64,000 bases of DNA from Caldanaerobius polysaccharolyticus DSM 13641 (GTDB lineage: Bacteria; Bacillota; Thermoanaerobacteria; Thermoanaerobacterales; Caldanaerobiaceae), in contig NZ_KE386494.1 of assembly GCF_000427425.1 (NCBI RefSeq), positions 928,524 through 992,523 on the forward strand, given 5' to 3'. Made by a program: the position numbers and the translations under genes. Shown in pieces: positions 24,932 to 34,960 of the stretch. Under the pieces are notes generated by a model. The model made no database searches. It had not been told where the DNA came from and saw only the letters and a list, made by a program, of their open reading frames with translations. The stretch's first letter is position 1. Each line of letters begins with the position of its first letter.

Positions 24932-25016
24932 TAAAACACCTCCGCATCCAACAATGCTTCAACTTAATTATAAATTGACTATATTACATCTTTGTTACAA
25001 CAGTATTAAATTACCT

Positions 25017-26765
25017 TTACGATGACGGGAGGCATATGCGCACGCTTGTCCCTCTATTTAGTTCGCTCTCAATCTCTATGGTCCCCTTGTGAGCGCTCAC
25101 TATCTCCTTACATATAGAAAGCCCCAGCCCTGCCCCCCCTAACTCCCTTGACCTAGCTTTGTCCACCCTGTAGAACCTCTCAAACACCTTTTCAATATCT
25201 TCCCTGGGTATACCTATGCCATTATCAGTTATGGTAACTATGGCTTTATCCCCTACCAGTGCAGCGCTTATCTCTATCTTGCCATTATTGGGCGTATACT
25301 TTATGGAATTATTTATCACGTTTATAAAAACCTGCTCTAGCTTATCAGCGTCTCCCTCAACAGTTATATCCTCCTCACAAAATTTAGTGTACAACTGCTG
25401 GGATTTATTGTAAGCCAAAAGCCTCATGTTTGAAACTACGTCTGTAAGCATCTTTTTAAGATCGATGGTCTCCTTTTTCATAGCGTACTTATTGCTGTCA
25501 AGATTGGATAAAAGGAGGAGATCTTTTACCAGGCGTACCATTCTATCCACTTCTTTATTCACAACCTGCAAAAACCGATTTCTGGCATTATCATCGATGT
25601 CATCACTCATCAACGTTTCCACGTAGCTCTTTATGGTAGTCAACGGCGTCCTCAGCTCATGGGACACATCTGCCACAAATTGCTTTCTCATACTGTCCAG
25701 CTTTTGCTGTTCTGTTATATCGTGGATGACCACTACGAACCCTTCTGTTTCATCCCTATCCCCTTTAAATTGGGCAAAATGGGCATTAAAAACCCCATTT
25801 GAGGTCTTGAAAACCATCTTATTATTTACTGACAGGTCTTCAAACGCCATAGTTTGTCCTGTGAGCTCCTTTATCATGTCAAAAGCGTTGTCGCCTTCAG
25901 ACACCGGATAGCCCGACAGCATCGATCTTGCCGCGCCATTAATCACCTGTATGGTGCCGTCTTTAGAGGCGGCAATGACGCCATCGCTCATGTTCATCAG
26001 TATTCCTTCTGCCTTGCTCTTTTCTCTAGCTATCTCATCAAGGGTACGCCTTAACCTCCCCGTGAGGTAGTTAAACATGTTAGCTAGCCGCCCAATCTCA
26101 TCGTCAGCCCTGACCTTTATCACCTGGTCAAAATCTCCGTTAGCAAGGGCTTCGGCCTTATTGGTAATCTCCTTTATAGGCTCTGTAATTGTCCTAGCCA
26201 AAATAAAACCCAGGACAATAGTAATCAGCACAGCTATTACAGTAGCGCTAAACAAGATGACTTTGACATCATTTATCGTCTTTAAAGTTCTATCCATGGA
26301 AGCGCCCATATATACCACAGCCTCCACATCACCCTGGCCAGACCTGACGGGATAGGCATAATCCATGGTGTTTTTTTCATCATCTTTTATGGGCTTTAAA
26401 GTCTTGCTAAAGGAAAGGGCTTGAAAAACCAGAGGAGATATGATCCTGCCATTTCTGTAATCAGTACCTTGAATAATTCGCCCTTCTTTGTCCAGCACGT
26501 ATATGTACTTAAGCTGGGAATCAGGTGACATATAAAGGTACAAAATGGTTTTTATGTTTTTCCCATCTTTGATGTTATCTTTTAAAATAAAGCTCAAGCT
26601 TTTGGCCTGGTACTCCAAGTAATCAGCCAGATTTTTGAACTGGTAGTCCTGAAAGGATTTAATAAGGTATACTCCTACGATTTCCATAGCAAGCAATATC
26701 AGCATCAAATAAATGATGACAAGTTTCCATTGCAAGCTTCTATACGATCTAAACTTCTTTTTCAC
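25017..26765 (-). CDS. walK: Sensor histidine kinase WalK
   Basis: 582-residue membrane kinase. Two membrane helices ([20 protein letters not shown] and [20 protein letters not shown]) flank an extracellular sensor, then HAMP ([20 protein letters not shown]), PAS, HisKA ([20 protein letters not shown]) and HATPase with [28 protein letters not shown] and GGAGLGLSI. It senses the state of the wall and phosphorylates WalR. The GTG at 26765 overlaps walR by 17 bp; a longer frame to 26822 lies inside walR. Confidence 0.96.
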   Translation of the reverse strand: MKKKFRSYRSLQWKLVIIYLMLILLAMEIVGVYLIKSFQDYQFKNLADYLEYQAKSLSFILKDNIKDGKNIKTILYLYMSPDSQLKYIYVLDKEGRIIQGTDYRNGRIISPLVFQALSFSKTLKPIKDDEKNTMDYAYPVRSGQGDVEAVVYMGASMDRTLKTINDVKVILFSATVIAVLITIVLGFILARTITEPIKEITNKAEALANGDFDQVIKVRADDEIGRLANMFNYLTGRLRRTLDEIAREKSKAEGILMNMSDGVIAASKDGTIQVINGAARSMLSGYPVSEGDNAFDMIKELTGQTMAFEDLSVNNKMVFKTSNGVFNAHFAQFKGDRDETEGFVVVIHDITEQQKLDSMRKQFVADVSHELRTPLTTIKSYVETLMSDDIDDNARNRFLQVVNKEVDRMVRLVKDLLLLSNLDSNKYAMKKETIDLKKMLTDVVSNMRLLAYNKSQQLYTKFCEEDITVEGDADKLEQVFINVINNSIKYTPNNGKIEISAALVGDKAIVTITDNGIGIPREDIEKVFERFYRVDKARSRELGGAGLGLSICKEIVSAHKGTIEIESELNRGTSVRICLPSS

Positions 26766-27444
26766 TAAAATAGTATCCCACTCCCCTTTTGGTGTAAATG
26801 TATTTCGGATTGCTGGGGTCATCTTCTATCTTCTCTCTTAACCGCCTTATAGTCACATCTACCGTCCTTATATCGCCATAATACTCATATCCCCATACTT
26901 TCTCCAGCAATGTCTCCCGTGAAAAGATCTGGTTTTTATTCACCACAAGAAACTTCAGCAGTTCAAACTCCCTAGAGGTAAGATCCAACACCTTGCCGTT
27001 TTTCATGACTTCGTACTTGAGAAAATTGATTTTTAAATCTCCCGCTGTTATAACCTGCCCTTCTGACATATCCCCATTCATAATAGTTCGGCGCAAATTG
27101 GCTTTTATCCTCGCTAAAAGCTCTCTCATGCTGAAAGGCTTGGTAACGTAATCATCAGCTCCCAGCTCCAGCCCTAGCACCTTATCTACTTCGTCGTCCT
27201 TTGCCGTCAGCATGATTATAGGCGTTTTCATCTTGCTCCTTATGCTCTTGCAAACCCCAAAGCCATCTACGCCCGGCAACATAACATCCAATAATATAAG
27301 GTCAGGCTTTTCATCAAAAGCCTTTTTAATAGCCTCATGGCCATCATAAGCCGCAGAGACGGCATATCCCTCTTTTTGCAGGTTAAAACACAATATATCC
27401 ACAATCGGCTTTTCATCGTCTACTACAAGTATTTTTGCACCCAA
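26749..27444 (-). CDS. walR: Response regulator WalR
   Basis: 231-residue OmpR-family regulator. The receiver has VVDDEKP at the N-terminus, the phospho-acceptor Asp at about residue 53 ([13 protein letters not shown]), TAKDDE, and Lys in [13 protein letters not shown]. The C-terminal winged helix contains [15 protein letters not shown] and [18 protein letters not shown], then [12 protein letters not shown]. It controls peptidoglycan hydrolase genes in Firmicutes. It is the second gene of the operon, 12 bp after the gluzincin-like gene. Confidence 0.97.
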   Translation of the reverse strand: MGAKILVVDDEKPIVDILCFNLQKEGYAVSAAYDGHEAIKKAFDEKPDLILLDVMLPGVDGFGVCKSIRSKMKTPIIMLTAKDDEVDKVLGLELGADDYVTKPFSMRELLARIKANLRRTIMNGDMSEGQVITAGDLKINFLKYEVMKNGKVLDLTSREFELLKFLVVNKNQIFSRETLLEKVWGYEYYGDIRTVDVTIRRLREKIEDDPSNPKYIYTKRGVGYYFSEKEV

Positions 27445-27456
27445 AAATGCTTCCCC

Positions 27457-28275
27457 CTATCTACTGTTAATATCGATGACATCAATGGATGTATTTAACA
27501 CATCCTCAAAGGCGCCATCCATCGATCTGCCGGCGCCCAGCTGCTTTAATATGTCTACGATCTTTTTATTTCCGTACTTCACGCTTATATAATTGACGAC
27601 CTCAAAAGACCTCTTATAGGCCAAAATCTCATCCAGCTTGTTGAAATTAGCAGTAAGCTCTTTTACAGTATAAGGTCCGTTTTTATAGGAAAACCCCTCA
27701 CCCCACTTATAATTATTTAACCTGAATTCCTCGTTTAAGGCAATACCCTCTGTAAACCATATGGGGTAATTCCCTTTGGCTATATCGTCAACCACAAAGT
27801 GGGTGTACTCGTGTAACACAGGCCCTTCCTTTCTAAAAACCTCATCTACATTCTTTTTCCCATCAATCCACAGATCTGGTGATAAAACGCCTATGACGCC
27901 GTTTAAATACACGCCCATAGCATCATCTCCTTTGGGCAAGGAAAGGCTTTTATCCATAACAGCCCTGGAGTGGAATATAATTATATCTACCTTTTTTGTG
28001 GGATAGTAGCCCAGATCCTCTCCTACTCTTTTATAACTGTCCTCTGCTACGCTTTCTACCAGCTTTACGTATTTTGCATCGGCATCAGTGTATTTAATGA
28101 CAAAGTGCTTTGTCTGCACTTCGCTGTATCCGTCCATTTTGCTTACAATCCTATTTTGCTGAAACACTTTGTATACAGGATAAGCCGTAGCCACTACCTT
28201 CCCTGAGTATAACCCCGTGTAGATAGCTACAGATACCAAGAGGCATATCAAAATTATATCAATTATTTTCCTCAC
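27457..28275 (-). CDS. Peptidase MA-like gluzincin, membrane anchored
   Basis: 272-residue protein. One N-terminal helix (IIDIILICLLVSVAIYTGLY) anchors an outside domain. Zinc motif HEYTHFVVDD is near residue 151, and the third ligand Glu lies in YPIWFTEGIALNEEF, the pattern of peptidase-MA gluzincins. It heads the operon directly before walR, on the same strand, so a wall-surface protease linked to WalRK output is likely. The start is at 28275. Its substrate is unknown. Confidence 0.82.
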   Translation of the reverse strand: MRKIIDIILICLLVSVAIYTGLYSGKVVATAYPVYKVFQQNRIVSKMDGYSEVQTKHFVIKYTDADAKYVKLVESVAEDSYKRVGEDLGYYPTKKVDIIIFHSRAVMDKSLSLPKGDDAMGVYLNGVIGVLSPDLWIDGKKNVDEVFRKEGPVLHEYTHFVVDDIAKGNYPIWFTEGIALNEEFRLNNYKWGEGFSYKNGPYTVKELTANFNKLDEILAYKRSFEVVNYISVKYGNKKIVDILKQLGAGRSMDGAFEDVLNTSIDVIDINSR

Positions 28276-28350
28276 AGCAAAAGCCCCCTTTACAAATTAT
28301 ATTATAAAATAATTCGTTTTATATTTCTAGGAAAGCACATTTAAAATTTA

Positions 28351-28390
28351 AAAAGAGCAGGAAAATGAAATCACATCTTCCTGCTCTTTT
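28351..28390. terminator. Terminator after the M23 peptidase gene
   Basis: AAAAGAGCAGGAA (28351-28363) and TTCCTGCTCTTTT (28378-28390) form a 13-bp stem with a 14-nt loop and T-runs on both strands. It lies 4 bases past the stop of the M23 gene and separates it from the wal operon. Confidence 0.85.
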
Positions 28391-28393
28391 ATA

Positions 28394-29710
28394 TTATTTT
28401 AAATAATTCATGGGATTTTGAGGTATGCCGTCTTTTCTCACCTCAAAATGCAGGTGTGGGCCTGTGACGTGCCCTGTGGCACCTACCTTTCCAATAACAT
28501 CCCCTTTTGACACCCTCTGTCCCACTTTTACGAGTATAGAGCTGAGGTGGCCGTAATACGTCACATATCCGTTTTCATGGTCTATCTTTATGAGTTTACC
28601 ATAACCCGACTCCCATCCAGCAAATACCACTTTGCCCGCATCGGAAGCTTCTACAGGCGATCCGTAGCTAGCCGCAATATCCACCCCTGTATGCATCCTA
28701 CCCCATCTCATGCCAAAGCGCGAGGAAATACCACCTCTTGAAGGGTACAAAAATGTGCCACTGGCTATCATGCGATTGGTACCTTTTACAACCACCTCAG
28801 TTACGGGATTTTTTACTATAGATTGGCTTATAGCCTTTTCAGCAACCTTGATGCCATTTTCCATTACCTCGATAACATGGAACACCTTGCGCCCGTTTTC
28901 ACCCTTTTGCTTTACAGCTATTGAACCATACGGCGCTTTGGGATCATAAGTCACTTTTACATCGTACGGTATCTGCTGTTCTCTTTCAAAATCCCGCGTC
29001 GTCACTATCGTAATGTACTTCTTTTCAGCATTAAGCTTTATGACATCACCAGGATTAAGATCTTCAGTAATTCCGGGATTGTATTTTTTCAACGTATCCA
29101 CGTATGTATCAAACTTCCTGGCTATGGACCACAGGGAATCGCCCTGTTTTACGGTATATGTCTTTACCACATCTTTGGTGCCGTTCTTTAACATGTCTAC
29201 CATTTGGTCTTCGCTGATCACCTCAGAGGGGTTTACATCTCTTTCTTTAAAGGAAACTCTTTCCTTTATATAATAGCCGCTGATCTGCCCGGAGGACTTC
29301 TGCAACGCATAGGGCCTCAAAAGCTTTACAAATACATCTTTTGCCACTTGATCGCTTTTAACCACGCCAACGCTTTTCCCGTCTACAAATATTTCAACAC
29401 CTCTAACTTTATACCCTAAGGTCCTCAATATGTTTTTTTTCAACACGCTATAATCCGTTAAATCCCTCGACCACATCCTCTTGTAATCCAGATTTCCCTT
29501 AAATTTAACGTCAATGCCGTAATCTTCCTTCATCTGCTTCTTTACATCCTGAACAGCCTTATCCACCGTATCCACATCTCTTACCACAGCTATCAATTTG
29601 TTCCCTGCATAAACACCGTAGGCAAGCGATTTACTTATATAGTACGCGCTACCTATCAAGATAACAGCCAGCACAGATACCAAAATATACAATCGCTTTC
29701 TACTACCCAT
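28394..29710 (-). CDS. M23 endopeptidase with LysM and G5 domains
   Basis: 438-residue exported peptidoglycan hydrolase. An N-terminal membrane helix is at LYILVSVLAVILIGSAYYIS. LysM (TYTVKQGDSLWSIARKF) is near residue 185, G5 (TTRDFEREQQIPYDVKVTYD) near 240, and the M23 zinc domain contains HTGVDIAASYGSPVEASDAG and HLHFEVRKDG. LysM binds the glycan and G5 may bind N-acetylglucosamine. It is a likely WalR-regulated wall enzyme given its neighbourhood, but it has a separate transcript. It stands back to back with dnaD. Confidence 0.94.
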   Translation of the reverse strand: MGSRKRLYILVSVLAVILIGSAYYISKSLAYGVYAGNKLIAVVRDVDTVDKAVQDVKKQMKEDYGIDVKFKGNLDYKRMWSRDLTDYSVLKKNILRTLGYKVRGVEIFVDGKSVGVVKSDQVAKDVFVKLLRPYALQKSSGQISGYYIKERVSFKERDVNPSEVISEDQMVDMLKNGTKDVVKTYTVKQGDSLWSIARKFDTYVDTLKKYNPGITEDLNPGDVIKLNAEKKYITIVTTRDFEREQQIPYDVKVTYDPKAPYGSIAVKQKGENGRKVFHVIEVMENGIKVAEKAISQSIVKNPVTEVVVKGTNRMIASGTFLYPSRGGISSRFGMRWGRMHTGVDIAASYGSPVEASDAGKVVFAGWESGYGKLIKIDHENGYVTYYGHLSSILVKVGQRVSKGDVIGKVGATGHVTGPHLHFEVRKDGIPQNPMNYLK

Positions 29711-29826
29711 TTCATCAACTCCTCACATTTGCAAGCTCCCGCCTTTTATTATAACATAATTCCCTCCTATCTCAAAATATATGCCTTTTTATCTTTTTAT
29801 GCTATAATATGTACGAGGTGTTACAT

Positions 29827-30831
29827 ATGCTGACGTTTAAATTTCAGAATCCCGAAGAGTTTGGCATAACCCCTGTGGACAACTTCTTCATAGAATACCA
29901 TATGGTCGATGCTCCCGGCGACTTTGTAAAAGTATACCTTCTTGCACTCAAATACTGCTATACCGGTCAAAACAAAATCTCCAACGCGACGCTCGCTAAC
30001 AAATTGGACTTACTGGAAAGTGACGTAGTCAAAGCCTGGGAGTATTGGTCCGAAAAGGGGCTTGTCAATGTAATAAAATTACCATCAGACAAGGAAGATA
30101 ACATCATAGTAGAATTTATCGATCCAAAGTACAGCGCAAAACTAAATACGGGATCTGATAAGGTTATCAGCGTCATGGACAAGCCTGAGATCAAACAGGT
30201 ATTTGAGACCATTGAGAAAATAGTCAGCAGACCTCTTTCTCCAAAAGAAATGGAAATGTACCTGGAGTGGATAGATGAATACTCCATGTCTCCTGAAGTG
30301 ATAATAATGCTGGTTCAGTACTGTATATCTAAAAACATTCACTCGCTTAAATACATGGAAACAGTAGCGCGAAGCTGGCACGACGCAGGTATAAGAACCC
30401 TCGACGATGTGGAGGCTTACCTTAAAAAAGAAGAGCAGAATTACATAAATTACAGGAAGATATTAAGATTTCTGGGGCTTGATGACAGCGAAATCATGGA
30501 ATTGCACAAGGAATACATGTCAAAATGGCTCAACGACATGGGCTTTGAATTGGACGTAGTGCTGGAAGCCTGCAAAGCATGCACCCTAAACATAAACAAA
30601 CCCAATTTCAGCTATATAGACAAGGTGCTCACGTCATGGGCAAGGGAAGGAATTAAAACAATGGAGGACTATAGAAAACGGGCTGCTCAGCTGAAGTCAG
30701 ACAGAGTTGCCAAAAGCACTGAATTTCAGGTACCCAAAAACTACTTTAACAGCTACAAGGATCAGCGAAAATACAATATAGCAGAATTAGAAAAAAAACT
30801 ATTGGCCAGGAGCAGGAGTGAAGAGCCATGA
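29827..30831 (+). CDS. DnaD domain replication protein
   Basis: 334-residue primosome protein. The N-terminal winged helix includes FFIEYHMVDAPGDFVKVYLL and NATLANKLDLLESDVVKAWE. Two DnaD/DnaB_2 repeats follow; the second has the motif YMSKWLNDMGFELDVVLEAC. It helps load the replicative helicase with the downstream ATPase. ATG at 29827 has GAGGTG upstream; a TATAAT lies at 29803-29808. The 3' end overlaps the next gene by 4 bp (ATGA). Confidence 0.92.
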   Translation: MLTFKFQNPEEFGITPVDNFFIEYHMVDAPGDFVKVYLLALKYCYTGQNKISNATLANKLDLLESDVVKAWEYWSEKGLVNVIKLPSDKEDNIIVEFIDPKYSAKLNTGSDKVISVMDKPEIKQVFETIEKIVSRPLSPKEMEMYLEWIDEYSMSPEVIIMLVQYCISKNIHSLKYMETVARSWHDAGIRTLDDVEAYLKKEEQNYINYRKILRFLGLDDSEIMELHKEYMSKWLNDMGFELDVVLEACKACTLNINKPNFSYIDKVLTSWAREGIKTMEDYRKRAAQLKSDRVAKSTEFQVPKNYFNSYKDQRKYNIAELEKKLLARSRSEEP

Positions 30832-31811
30832 ACAAAGAAATTGCCTTTCAGATAATGCGGGAATACGAAAAAAAACAGGATGATGTAATCCGCGAGATAA
30901 AGAGAAAAACTCAAGAAGTGTACTCAAAAATCCCGCTAATTGAAAAAATCGACGCAGAACTTTCTAAAATCTCCCTGTATTTTATAAAAAACTCTTTTTA
31001 CCACCCTGACAAGTCCCAAGAGTACATCGTCCAGCTTAAAAAGAAAATAAACACCTTAAAAGAAAAAAAAATCCATATGCTCACAGCCAATGGCTATCCT
31101 CCTGATTACCTAGAACCCAAATACCAATGCCAGGATTGCAAAGACACCGGCTTTGTTGATGGCAAAAAATGCCATTGTTATAAAAGGCGCCTGATCGAGA
31201 TATGCTATGAAAAATCAAATTTAAAAGAAGTCCTCAAAACCCATAATTTTAATAACTTCAGACTGGATTTTTACTCCGAAGATGTAGACCCTGAACAGGG
31301 GATGTCCCCTCGTCAAAACATGCAGCAGATATTAGAAAGAAGCCGCAAATTTATCCAAAGCTTTGGCGAAAATGACGGCTACAGCTTTCTTTTTTACGGC
31401 AGATCAGGACTGGGCAAGACGTTTCTGTCATACTGTATCGCAAAAGAACTGCTGGACAGAGGGTATGTGGTCTTATACCTCACTTCTACCGATCTATTTG
31501 ACATCCTCAGGGAATTTAAACTCAGCGATGACGATTACACCGATGAGCATATACAGATGATCTTTGACAGCGATCTCCTTATTCTGGACGACCTAGGCAC
31601 TGAACCTCTTACAGGATTTACCTTGCAAGAGCTCTTTAACGTAATAAATAAGCGTTTAATTCACGGCAAAAGAATGATCGTGTCCACAAACCTGACATTG
31701 GACGAGATCACTTCTTATTACCCTGAGAGAATTTATTCAAGGCTTTTGGGAAACTTCAAGCTGTTTTATTTTTTCGGCGAAGACATAAGGCTAAAAAAAA
31801 GGGACATCTAG
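30828..31811 (+). CDS. dnaC: DnaC/DnaI-like helicase-loading ATPase
   Basis: 327-residue AAA+ helicase loader. An N-terminal coiled coil is followed by a zinc site (CQDCKDTGFVDGKKCHCYK), then Walker A YGRSGLGKTFLSYCIAKELL, Walker B LLILDDLGTEP and sensor STNLTLDEI. The zinc site plus P-loop arrangement is that of Firmicute DnaC/DnaI. It works with the DnaD protein encoded just before it. The frame ends at 31811, 7 bp before the end of the convergent M1 peptidase gene. Confidence 0.93.
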   Translation: MNKEIAFQIMREYEKKQDDVIREIKRKTQEVYSKIPLIEKIDAELSKISLYFIKNSFYHPDKSQEYIVQLKKKINTLKEKKIHMLTANGYPPDYLEPKYQCQDCKDTGFVDGKKCHCYKRRLIEICYEKSNLKEVLKTHNFNNFRLDFYSEDVDPEQGMSPRQNMQQILERSRKFIQSFGENDGYSFLFYGRSGLGKTFLSYCIAKELLDRGYVVLYLTSTDLFDILREFKLSDDDYTDEHIQMIFDSDLLILDDLGTEPLTGFTLQELFNVINKRLIHGKRMIVSTNLTLDEITSYYPERIYSRLLGNFKLFYFFGEDIRLKKRDI

Positions 31812-31818
31812 GTATATT

Positions 31819-33267
31819 TCAATAAAGCCACTCTTGAAAAAATCCTCCCAGATCTTTACCGTATACCTGTGTAGCCACATCTATGAGGTTTTGAGTAGTG
31901 GCATTTTTATACTTGTAATCGTTATAATACTTTCTCAATATCTGATTAAACACCTTATCGCCTACCAGTTTCCTAAGATGGCTATACATGACAGCCCCTT
32001 TATTGTAGGTCAGGTTAGTATAGTCCTCCCATCCTTTAAATTGAGACAGCGGTTTAAGGGTATTAGTATCCTTGGAAGACGCCATAAACTCCTCAAAAGG
32101 CTTCTCTATAGCCTTTGAGAACACGTTATCGGCAACGGACTTGCCGTAATACCCTTCCAGATACATGATAGTGGAGTACTCGGTCAGTCCTTCGTCCAGC
32201 CATGCCTCATTAACCTCGTCGTTGCCCACAACGCCATACCACCATTGATGGGCAGTCTCATGGGCAATGACGTACTCCATATTGAATACGTTAGACTTTG
32301 TATACAATCCTTTGTCGATCATAACCAGGTTGGGATACTCCATTCCTCCCACGTAAAAATCCGCCTGTACTACGGAAAATTGATGGTACGGATAGGGTCC
32401 TATATAATCGCTGAAAAACTTTAAAGCGTCTCTTCCATACCTCAACGCCCTCTTGCCAAACTCATCTTCTGAAAAATAATAGCTGTATACAGTAATACCG
32501 TTCACTTTATCTGAGGCTATTTTAAACTTATCGCTTACCACCATGGCAAAATCCCTTACGTTTTTGGCCACGATAGACCATGTTTTATAGCCGCCCCGGA
32601 CTGCTTCCTTTTTAATATCCCCTGTGGAAGCCACTATAAAACTCGCAGGGGTTTTTATTGAAACCCTGTAATCCCCTACATCGCTGTAAAAGGGGTCTCC
32701 TAATATCCAATAAGCATCCTTATGCCAGCCTTTTTCATCGTAAACACAAGCTATAGGGTACCAGTTGGTTATATTGTAAGTATACTTCCCGTGCCCAAAC
32801 CGACCTTCAGAAGGAGGAATTTTAATGGTATATGACATAAAAACGGCTATAGATCTGCCGCTTTTTAACGGTTTTAGAAGATCAACCTTTAAAATCGTCT
32901 TATCCCTGCCTTCTATAGTAAAAGGAATGCTCCTGCCACCGACTTTCACCCACTGTATGTCTATCCCCCCTGGGGAAAAACCCGAAGGATATGCCTTGGA
33001 AAATTCACTGGGGAAAAAGGGAGCTGTCTTCTCATCCCTAAACGCATTGGGGTAGATGTGAAAGATAACCTCTTTAAGTGACCTCCCCGACGTATTGACG
33101 TAAACAGTCTTTTGGACGGCCGTTATGGTTTTTTGAGCTGGGTCAAAGGACGCTGTTATCTCGTAAAGATTTTTATGGGGCACACTGAGATTTTGGTAAG
33201 CCAGCAGCGAAAAGACCAAAATTGCCAATACCACAACAGCAAATACATATTTGCGCTTTTTTAACAT
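31819..33267 (-). CDS. M1 family metallopeptidase, exported
   Basis: 482-residue gluzincin aminopeptidase-like protein. An N-terminal membrane helix (YVFAVVVLAILVFSLLAYQN) acts as an anchor. The M1 beta-domain includes KDAYWILGDPFYSDVGDYRV. The zinc motif VIAHETAHQWWYG with the third ligand Glu in EAWLDEGLTEYS is complete; GGMEYPNLVM resembles the GxMEN exopeptidase loop. The start ATG at 33267 has GGAGGG upstream. It is convergent with dnaC. Confidence 0.93.
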   Translation of the reverse strand: MLKKRKYVFAVVVLAILVFSLLAYQNLSVPHKNLYEITASFDPAQKTITAVQKTVYVNTSGRSLKEVIFHIYPNAFRDEKTAPFFPSEFSKAYPSGFSPGGIDIQWVKVGGRSIPFTIEGRDKTILKVDLLKPLKSGRSIAVFMSYTIKIPPSEGRFGHGKYTYNITNWYPIACVYDEKGWHKDAYWILGDPFYSDVGDYRVSIKTPASFIVASTGDIKKEAVRGGYKTWSIVAKNVRDFAMVVSDKFKIASDKVNGITVYSYYFSEDEFGKRALRYGRDALKFFSDYIGPYPYHQFSVVQADFYVGGMEYPNLVMIDKGLYTKSNVFNMEYVIAHETAHQWWYGVVGNDEVNEAWLDEGLTEYSTIMYLEGYYGKSVADNVFSKAIEKPFEEFMASSKDTNTLKPLSQFKGWEDYTNLTYNKGAVMYSHLRKLVGDKVFNQILRKYYNDYKYKNATTQNLIDVATQVYGKDLGGFFQEWLY

Positions 33268-33359
33268 GGGACACACCCCTCCTGTATGATCCTCCTATAT
33301 GATCACTATTATAATTTATTACAGTATGTACAAAGTAGAACAAAATTTTTAAAAAGTCC

Positions 33360-33388
33360 TTGACATACAAAGCCCACTTAAGTATAAT
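33360..33388 (+). promoter_or_regulatory. Consensus promoter of the tRNA-Lys/tRNA-Asp unit
   Basis: TTGACA (33360-33365), 17-bp spacer, TATAAT (33383-33388): a perfect sigma-A promoter 16 bp before tRNA-Lys. Confidence 0.92.
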
Positions 33389-33403
33389 ATAAAAATGTGA
33401 GCT

Positions 33404-33479
33404 GACCCATTAGCTCAGGAGGTAGAGCACTTGCCTTTTAAGCAAGGTGTCCCGCGTTCGAATCGCGGATGGGTCACCA
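33404..33479 (+). tRNA. tRNA-Lys(UUU)
   Basis: 76 nt with encoded CCA. The acceptor GACCCAT pairs with ATGGGTC, and the anticodon stem CTTGC/GCAAG encloses CTTTTAA (anticodon UUU). The T arm CCGCG TTCGAAT CGCGG is normal. It is 7 bases upstream of tRNA-Asp. Confidence 0.97.
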
Positions 33480-33486
33480 TTTTTAT

Positions 33487-33560
33487 GGCCCGGTAGTTCA
33501 GCTGGTTAGAACGCTAGCCTGTCACGCTAGAGGTCGAGGGTTCAAGTCCCTTCCGGGTCG
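33487..33560 (+). tRNA. tRNA-Asp(GUC)
   Basis: 74 nt. The acceptor GGCCCGG pairs with CCGGGTC (one G-U), and the anticodon stem CTAGC/GCTAG encloses CTGTCAC (anticodon GUC). The discriminator is G. CCA is not encoded, unlike tRNA-Lys just upstream. Confidence 0.97.
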
Positions 33561-33599
33561 CTAAAAGTGCGAAAAAGGTATTACAGAACTAAAGAGTGG

Positions 33600-33630
33600 A
33601 CCGCGGTGTGCTCGCCGCGGTTTAGTTTTT
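33600..33630 (+). terminator. Terminator of the tRNA unit
   Basis: ACCGCGG (33600-33606) and CCGCGGT (33615-33621), then TTAGTTTTTT on the plus strand. Confidence 0.85.
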
Positions 33631-33640
33631 TGGGGTGCAA

Positions 33641-33669
33641 AAAAAGGCCTCCATTTGTGAGGCCATTTT
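33641..33669 (-). terminator. Terminator of the aldo/keto reductase gene
   Basis: On the minus strand the stem GGCCTC/GAGGCC (33664-33659 and 33651-33646) is followed by a run of seven T. It lies 13 bases past the stop at 33682; A/T runs on both sides allow bidirectional use. Confidence 0.75.
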
Positions 33670-33681
33670 TATTTATGCTTT

Positions 33682-34818
33682 TTAAGCCCTTTCAAAATAC
33701 GCTGCTACGTCTTTCAGGAGATCGATTATGGGAAGATGTTGCGGACACACACTTTCGCAGTTCCCGCATCCCACGCAGTTACTAGCCTTTGCCTCTTTCA
33801 ACCCATTGTAGTCTCTCTTACTACCTTCAAAGATATTATACATATGAGCTTCGTTATATATAGTGAAATTGCGCGGAATATTTACGCCATTGGGACAAGG
33901 CATGCAGTAGTTGCACCCTGTACACGCTACAGGCGAAAGTTCTTTATACCTATTACGCACCTTTTCAATAAGTTGCAGCTCCTCTTCTGTAAGGGAATTG
34001 ACTCCAGAACGGCTGGCGCTCTCTATATTCTCTTTCACTTGCTCCAGCGTACTCATGCCGCTTAACACCACAGTTACCTCAGGCTGATTCCACAGCCACT
34101 GAAGCGCCCATTCAGCAGGGCTTCTCTTTACTTTGGCAGTATTCCACAGCTCTTTTATAGGCTCAGGTGGATTGTTTGCAAGCCTACCGCCCCTTATAGG
34201 CTCCATTATAACCACGGGTAAGCCTTTTGATGCCGCATATTTGAGCCCTTTTTCGCCAGCCTGCACGTCTACATCCATGTAGTTGTACTGTATCTGACAA
34301 AAATCCCACCCGTCGTAATCATCAATGATCTGTTTGAAGACGTCGAATTCATCGTGGAAAGAAAAACCTATATTCTTTACTTTGCCTTCGGATTTAACCT
34401 TATCAATCCACTCAAAAACGTTCAAATCCTTGTATTTATTCCAGTGATCTTTATTGAGAGAATGTAACAGATAAAAATCAATATGGTCCGTCTGCAATTT
34501 TTTTAGCTGTTCATTTAAATATTTATCCATATCCTGTTGGCTTTTGATAAGCCAGGACGGCAGCTTTGTAGCTAATTTAACCTTTTCCCTGTAACCGTCC
34601 TTTAATGCCTTACCTACGACCAGTTCGCTATTGCCACCGTGGTATGGCCAAGCTGTGTCTATGTAATTTACACCGTTATCTATAGCATACCTTATCATTT
34701 CAATAGCTTTAGGTTCGTCGATTTTATTATTATCGCCATCGATGACAGGAAGTCTCATAGCGCCAAAACCTAATGCCGAAACTTTCCACCCTGTCTTGCC
34801 AAAATCCCTGTATTGCAT
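33682..34818 (-). CDS. Aldo/keto reductase with C-terminal 2x[4Fe-4S] domain
   Basis: 378-residue oxidoreductase. The N-terminal AKR barrel has GFGAMRLPV, NYIDTAWPYHGG (Asp, Tyr), VKLATKLP (Lys) and DFYLLHSL (His), so the catalytic tetrad is complete. The last 90 residues carry ferredoxin-like cysteines: CTGCNYCMPCP and CVGCGNCESVCP. This fused family is common in anaerobes. ATG at 34818 has AGGAGG upstream; TTG at 34824 is too near that site. It is transcribed alone. Confidence 0.93.
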   Translation of the reverse strand: MQYRDFGKTGWKVSALGFGAMRLPVIDGDNNKIDEPKAIEMIRYAIDNGVNYIDTAWPYHGGNSELVVGKALKDGYREKVKLATKLPSWLIKSQQDMDKYLNEQLKKLQTDHIDFYLLHSLNKDHWNKYKDLNVFEWIDKVKSEGKVKNIGFSFHDEFDVFKQIIDDYDGWDFCQIQYNYMDVDVQAGEKGLKYAASKGLPVVIMEPIRGGRLANNPPEPIKELWNTAKVKRSPAEWALQWLWNQPEVTVVLSGMSTLEQVKENIESASRSGVNSLTEEELQLIEKVRNRYKELSPVACTGCNYCMPCPNGVNIPRNFTIYNEAHMYNIFEGSKRDYNGLKEAKASNCVGCGNCESVCPQHLPIIDLLKDVAAYFERA

Positions 34819-34960
34819 AAACAACCTCCTATAAAAGAATTTAAATATAAATATACGTGAATAATTATAGCATAATATTTACATAAAATAAATAAATGTT
34901 AAAAAAACAACAGTGTCCTCCTTAAGACTGGGACTTTTTGAGATAAGCCCTTAAACGTTA

